From assembly GCF_030034735.1 (NCBI RefSeq), contig NZ_CP125370.1, positions 3,224,001-3,288,000 on the forward strand: a stretch of DNA of 64,000 bases, given 5' to 3'. Origin of the DNA: Paenibacillus sp. RC334 (lineage in GTDB: Bacteria; Bacillota; Bacilli; Paenibacillales; Paenibacillaceae). Below, in pieces: positions 62,626-64,000 of the stretch; the first letter of the stretch is position 1; the number at the start of each line of letters is the position of its first letter. Under the pieces are notes generated by a model. That model did no database searches, was not told where the DNA came from, and saw nothing but the letters and a program-made list of their open reading frames with translations. A program made the translations under genes and the position numbers.

Positions 62626-62705
62626 AAATTCACTCCTCCTGTCAATTCTTCCGCTCTCATCATAGCAAAAAACATGCCTGTTAGCGATATTGTCACGTAA
62701 CAACA

Positions 62706-62732
62706 ATCGGCGAACCCTCTGGGTCCGCCGAT
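62706..62732 (-). terminator. Terminator-like hairpin between rpsA-like gene and der
   Basis: ATCGGCGGACCC/GGGTTCGCCGAT (62721-62732 with 62706-62717), one G-U pair, followed on the minus strand by TTGTTGTTAC, a weak T tract. Confidence 0.6.
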
Positions 62733-62769
62733 GGTGTACGTTATGCTTATAAAGTGTATTGATTCAAAC

Positions 62770-63996
62770 TCATTTAAATTTGTTCAGTTTATCGCCAAAA
62801 CGTTCGCCAAGCGTAATGCTCAGACCAGAATTGTTCAAAGAAACGTTCGGATTGTTCAGTTCCTCACGAGGCGCGCGGGATGCACGTGGCGCTCTTTCTG
62901 CTCTTGGAGCAGCTTCTGGAGCTTCCTCAGTTTCTTTAATGCTCAGGCTAACACGTTTTTCAGTAGGATTCATTTCAAGAATTTTAACCTTAACTTCTTG
63001 TCCTTCTTCCAGAACTTCTTGTGGAGTTCCAATGTGTTTGTGGGAAATTTGGGAGATATGAACCAAACCTTCCACGCCAGAAGCGATTTCAACGAATGCA
63101 CCGAAGTTAACCAGACGTTTAACAACGCCTGTTACAACGTCACCGTTGTTAAATTGTCCAGCAGCAGATTCCCAAGGACCAGGCTGTGCAGCTTTCATGC
63201 TCAGGCTGATTTTTCCTTTTTCAGGGTCCACTTTCAGGACTCTCACTTTTACTTGTTCTCCTTCAGAAACCGCATCGGAAGGTTTGTCAACATGAGTCCA
63301 GGCAATTTCAGATACGTGAACCAAACCATCCACGCCGCCTACGTCAACGAAAGCACCGAATTGAGTGAGACGTTGAACCGTACCCACGATTTCTTGTCCT
63401 TCTTTCAGCTCAGCCATTACTTTAAGCTTGTTGGCTTCAAATTCTGCTTCCAGAACGTCTTTTTGAGAAAGGATTACCTTGTTGTTCTCACGATCCAGCT
63501 CTTTCACGACAACACGCAATGTGCGGCCTTTATAATCGCTGAAATCTTCAACGAAATGGCGTTCTACCATGGATGCAGGGATAAATCCGCGCAGACCCAC
63601 GTCTACAACGATGCCGCCTTTAACGACATCATTAACAACCACTTCAAATACTTCTTTGCTTTCAAACAGCTGCTCCAGCTTTTCCCAAGCATTTTCACTG
63701 TCGATTGCACGTTTGGACAGGACAAGTTTTTCTTTGCCGTCGTCGATGCTGATAATTCTAGCTTCAACCTCTTGGCCTACTTGTACTGCTTCTTCTGCGT
63801 TGTCCAAACCAGAAGACAACTCGCGAATTGGAATAATTCCATCGTATTTATATCCAATGCTTACTACCGCTTGGTTATCTTCCAATTTCACGATTGTACC
63901 TTTAACGGTGTCACCTTTTTTCAGGGAGACGATTTGATCGAGCTCGTCTTGATTTGCCGCTTCAGCAGCTTCTTGATTTTTAATTTCTTCCGACAT
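62770..63996 (-). CDS. rpsA: Ribosomal protein S1-like RNA-binding protein (YpfD)
   Basis: 408 residues with four S1 (OB-fold) domains at about 22-90, 107-172, 193-261 and 278-347 (for example GDTVKGTIVKLEDNQAVVSI and GQEIVGTVQRLTQFGAFVDV). A low-complexity Ala/Arg/Pro/Glu segment (APRAERAPRASRAPRE) and a basic end follow. Firmicutes homologues bind mRNA or ribosomes but lack the full six-domain S1. The complete start is just inside the window end. Confidence 0.93.
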   Translation of the reverse strand: MSEEIKNQEAAEAANQDELDQIVSLKKGDTVKGTIVKLEDNQAVVSIGYKYDGIIPIRELSSGLDNAEEAVQVGQEVEARIISIDDGKEKLVLSKRAIDSENAWEKLEQLFESKEVFEVVVNDVVKGGIVVDVGLRGFIPASMVERHFVEDFSDYKGRTLRVVVKELDRENNKVILSQKDVLEAEFEANKLKVMAELKEGQEIVGTVQRLTQFGAFVDVGGVDGLVHVSEIAWTHVDKPSDAVSEGEQVKVRVLKVDPEKGKISLSMKAAQPGPWESAAGQFNNGDVVTGVVKRLVNFGAFVEIASGVEGLVHISQISHKHIGTPQEVLEEGQEVKVKILEMNPTEKRVSLSIKETEEAPEAAPRAERAPRASRAPREELNNPNVSLNNSGLSITLGERFGDKLNKFK

Positions 63997-64000
63997 GTCA

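Overview
The window reads as a chromosomal segment of a low-GC Gram-positive, spore-forming bacterium of the Paenibacillus type, probably the P. polymyxa group. This rests on strong AGGAGG-type ribosome sites with frequent TTG/GTG starts, sporulation genes (spoIVA, spoVIF, ypjB), bacillithiol genes (bshA, bshB1), and a gene order that follows the Bacillus subtilis ypfD-to-dinG region. Species assignment is inference; no rRNA or tRNA gene was seen.

Layout (most genes on the minus strand, so transcription runs from high to low coordinates). 64.0-56 kb: S1-domain protein, der, plsY, gpsA, spoVIF, a nucleotidyltransferase-like protein, a 2Fe-2S ferredoxin, spoIVA. 55.8-52.1 kb: a three-gene sugar ABC importer. 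51.9-43.9 kb: hbs, a frameshifted mtrB (TRAP), an unknown membrane-anchored protein, then hepS-menG-ubiA-ubiX-mqnA-hepT (menaquinone ring and side chain, including a futalosine-type MqnA), ndk, cheR. 43.7-32.3 kb: the aromatic supraoperon aroC-aroB-aroH-trpEDCFBA-hisC-tyrA. It has a sigma-A promoter before aroC and a second control region before trpE with 11 NAG triplets that look like a TRAP-binding site. 32-31 kb: two DUF4183 proteins. 30.9-28.5 kb: a candidate small RNA on the plus strand, an ECF sigma factor with a membrane partner, a histidine phosphatase. 28.3-21.4 kb: an unknown protein, gamma carbonic anhydrase, IDEAL protein, ypjA, an intact ISL3-family insertion sequence, a GNAT protein, ypjB and a YitT-family gene. 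21.2-11.2 kb: ypjD-TPR-dapB-mgsA-bshB1-bshA-cca-birA-panBCD-TPR. 11.0-0 kb: exonuclease/DinG helicase (split by a frameshift), rex, a frameshifted mtaD-like amidohydrolase, tseB, an acetoin/butanediol dehydrogenase flanked by inverted structured repeats, a short FtsH-like protease with a coupled membrane protein, hbd and the 5' part of ackA.

The most notable items are: (1) a pair of roughly 200-260 nt structured repeats in inverted orientation around the butanediol dehydrogenase gene, whose stems show compensatory base changes; (2) a candidate sRNA with a perfect TTGACA-N17-TATAAT promoter and strong terminator; (3) a TRAP-site trp leader together with a broken TRAP gene in the same window; (4) a panB leader with promoter, palindrome and terminator; (5) a structured element downstream of the ferredoxin gene. 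Three genes (mtaD, dinG, mtrB) and possibly a fourth (the ABC binding protein) are each disrupted by one extra base in a homopolymer run. This pattern suggests sequencing error but could be real inactivation.
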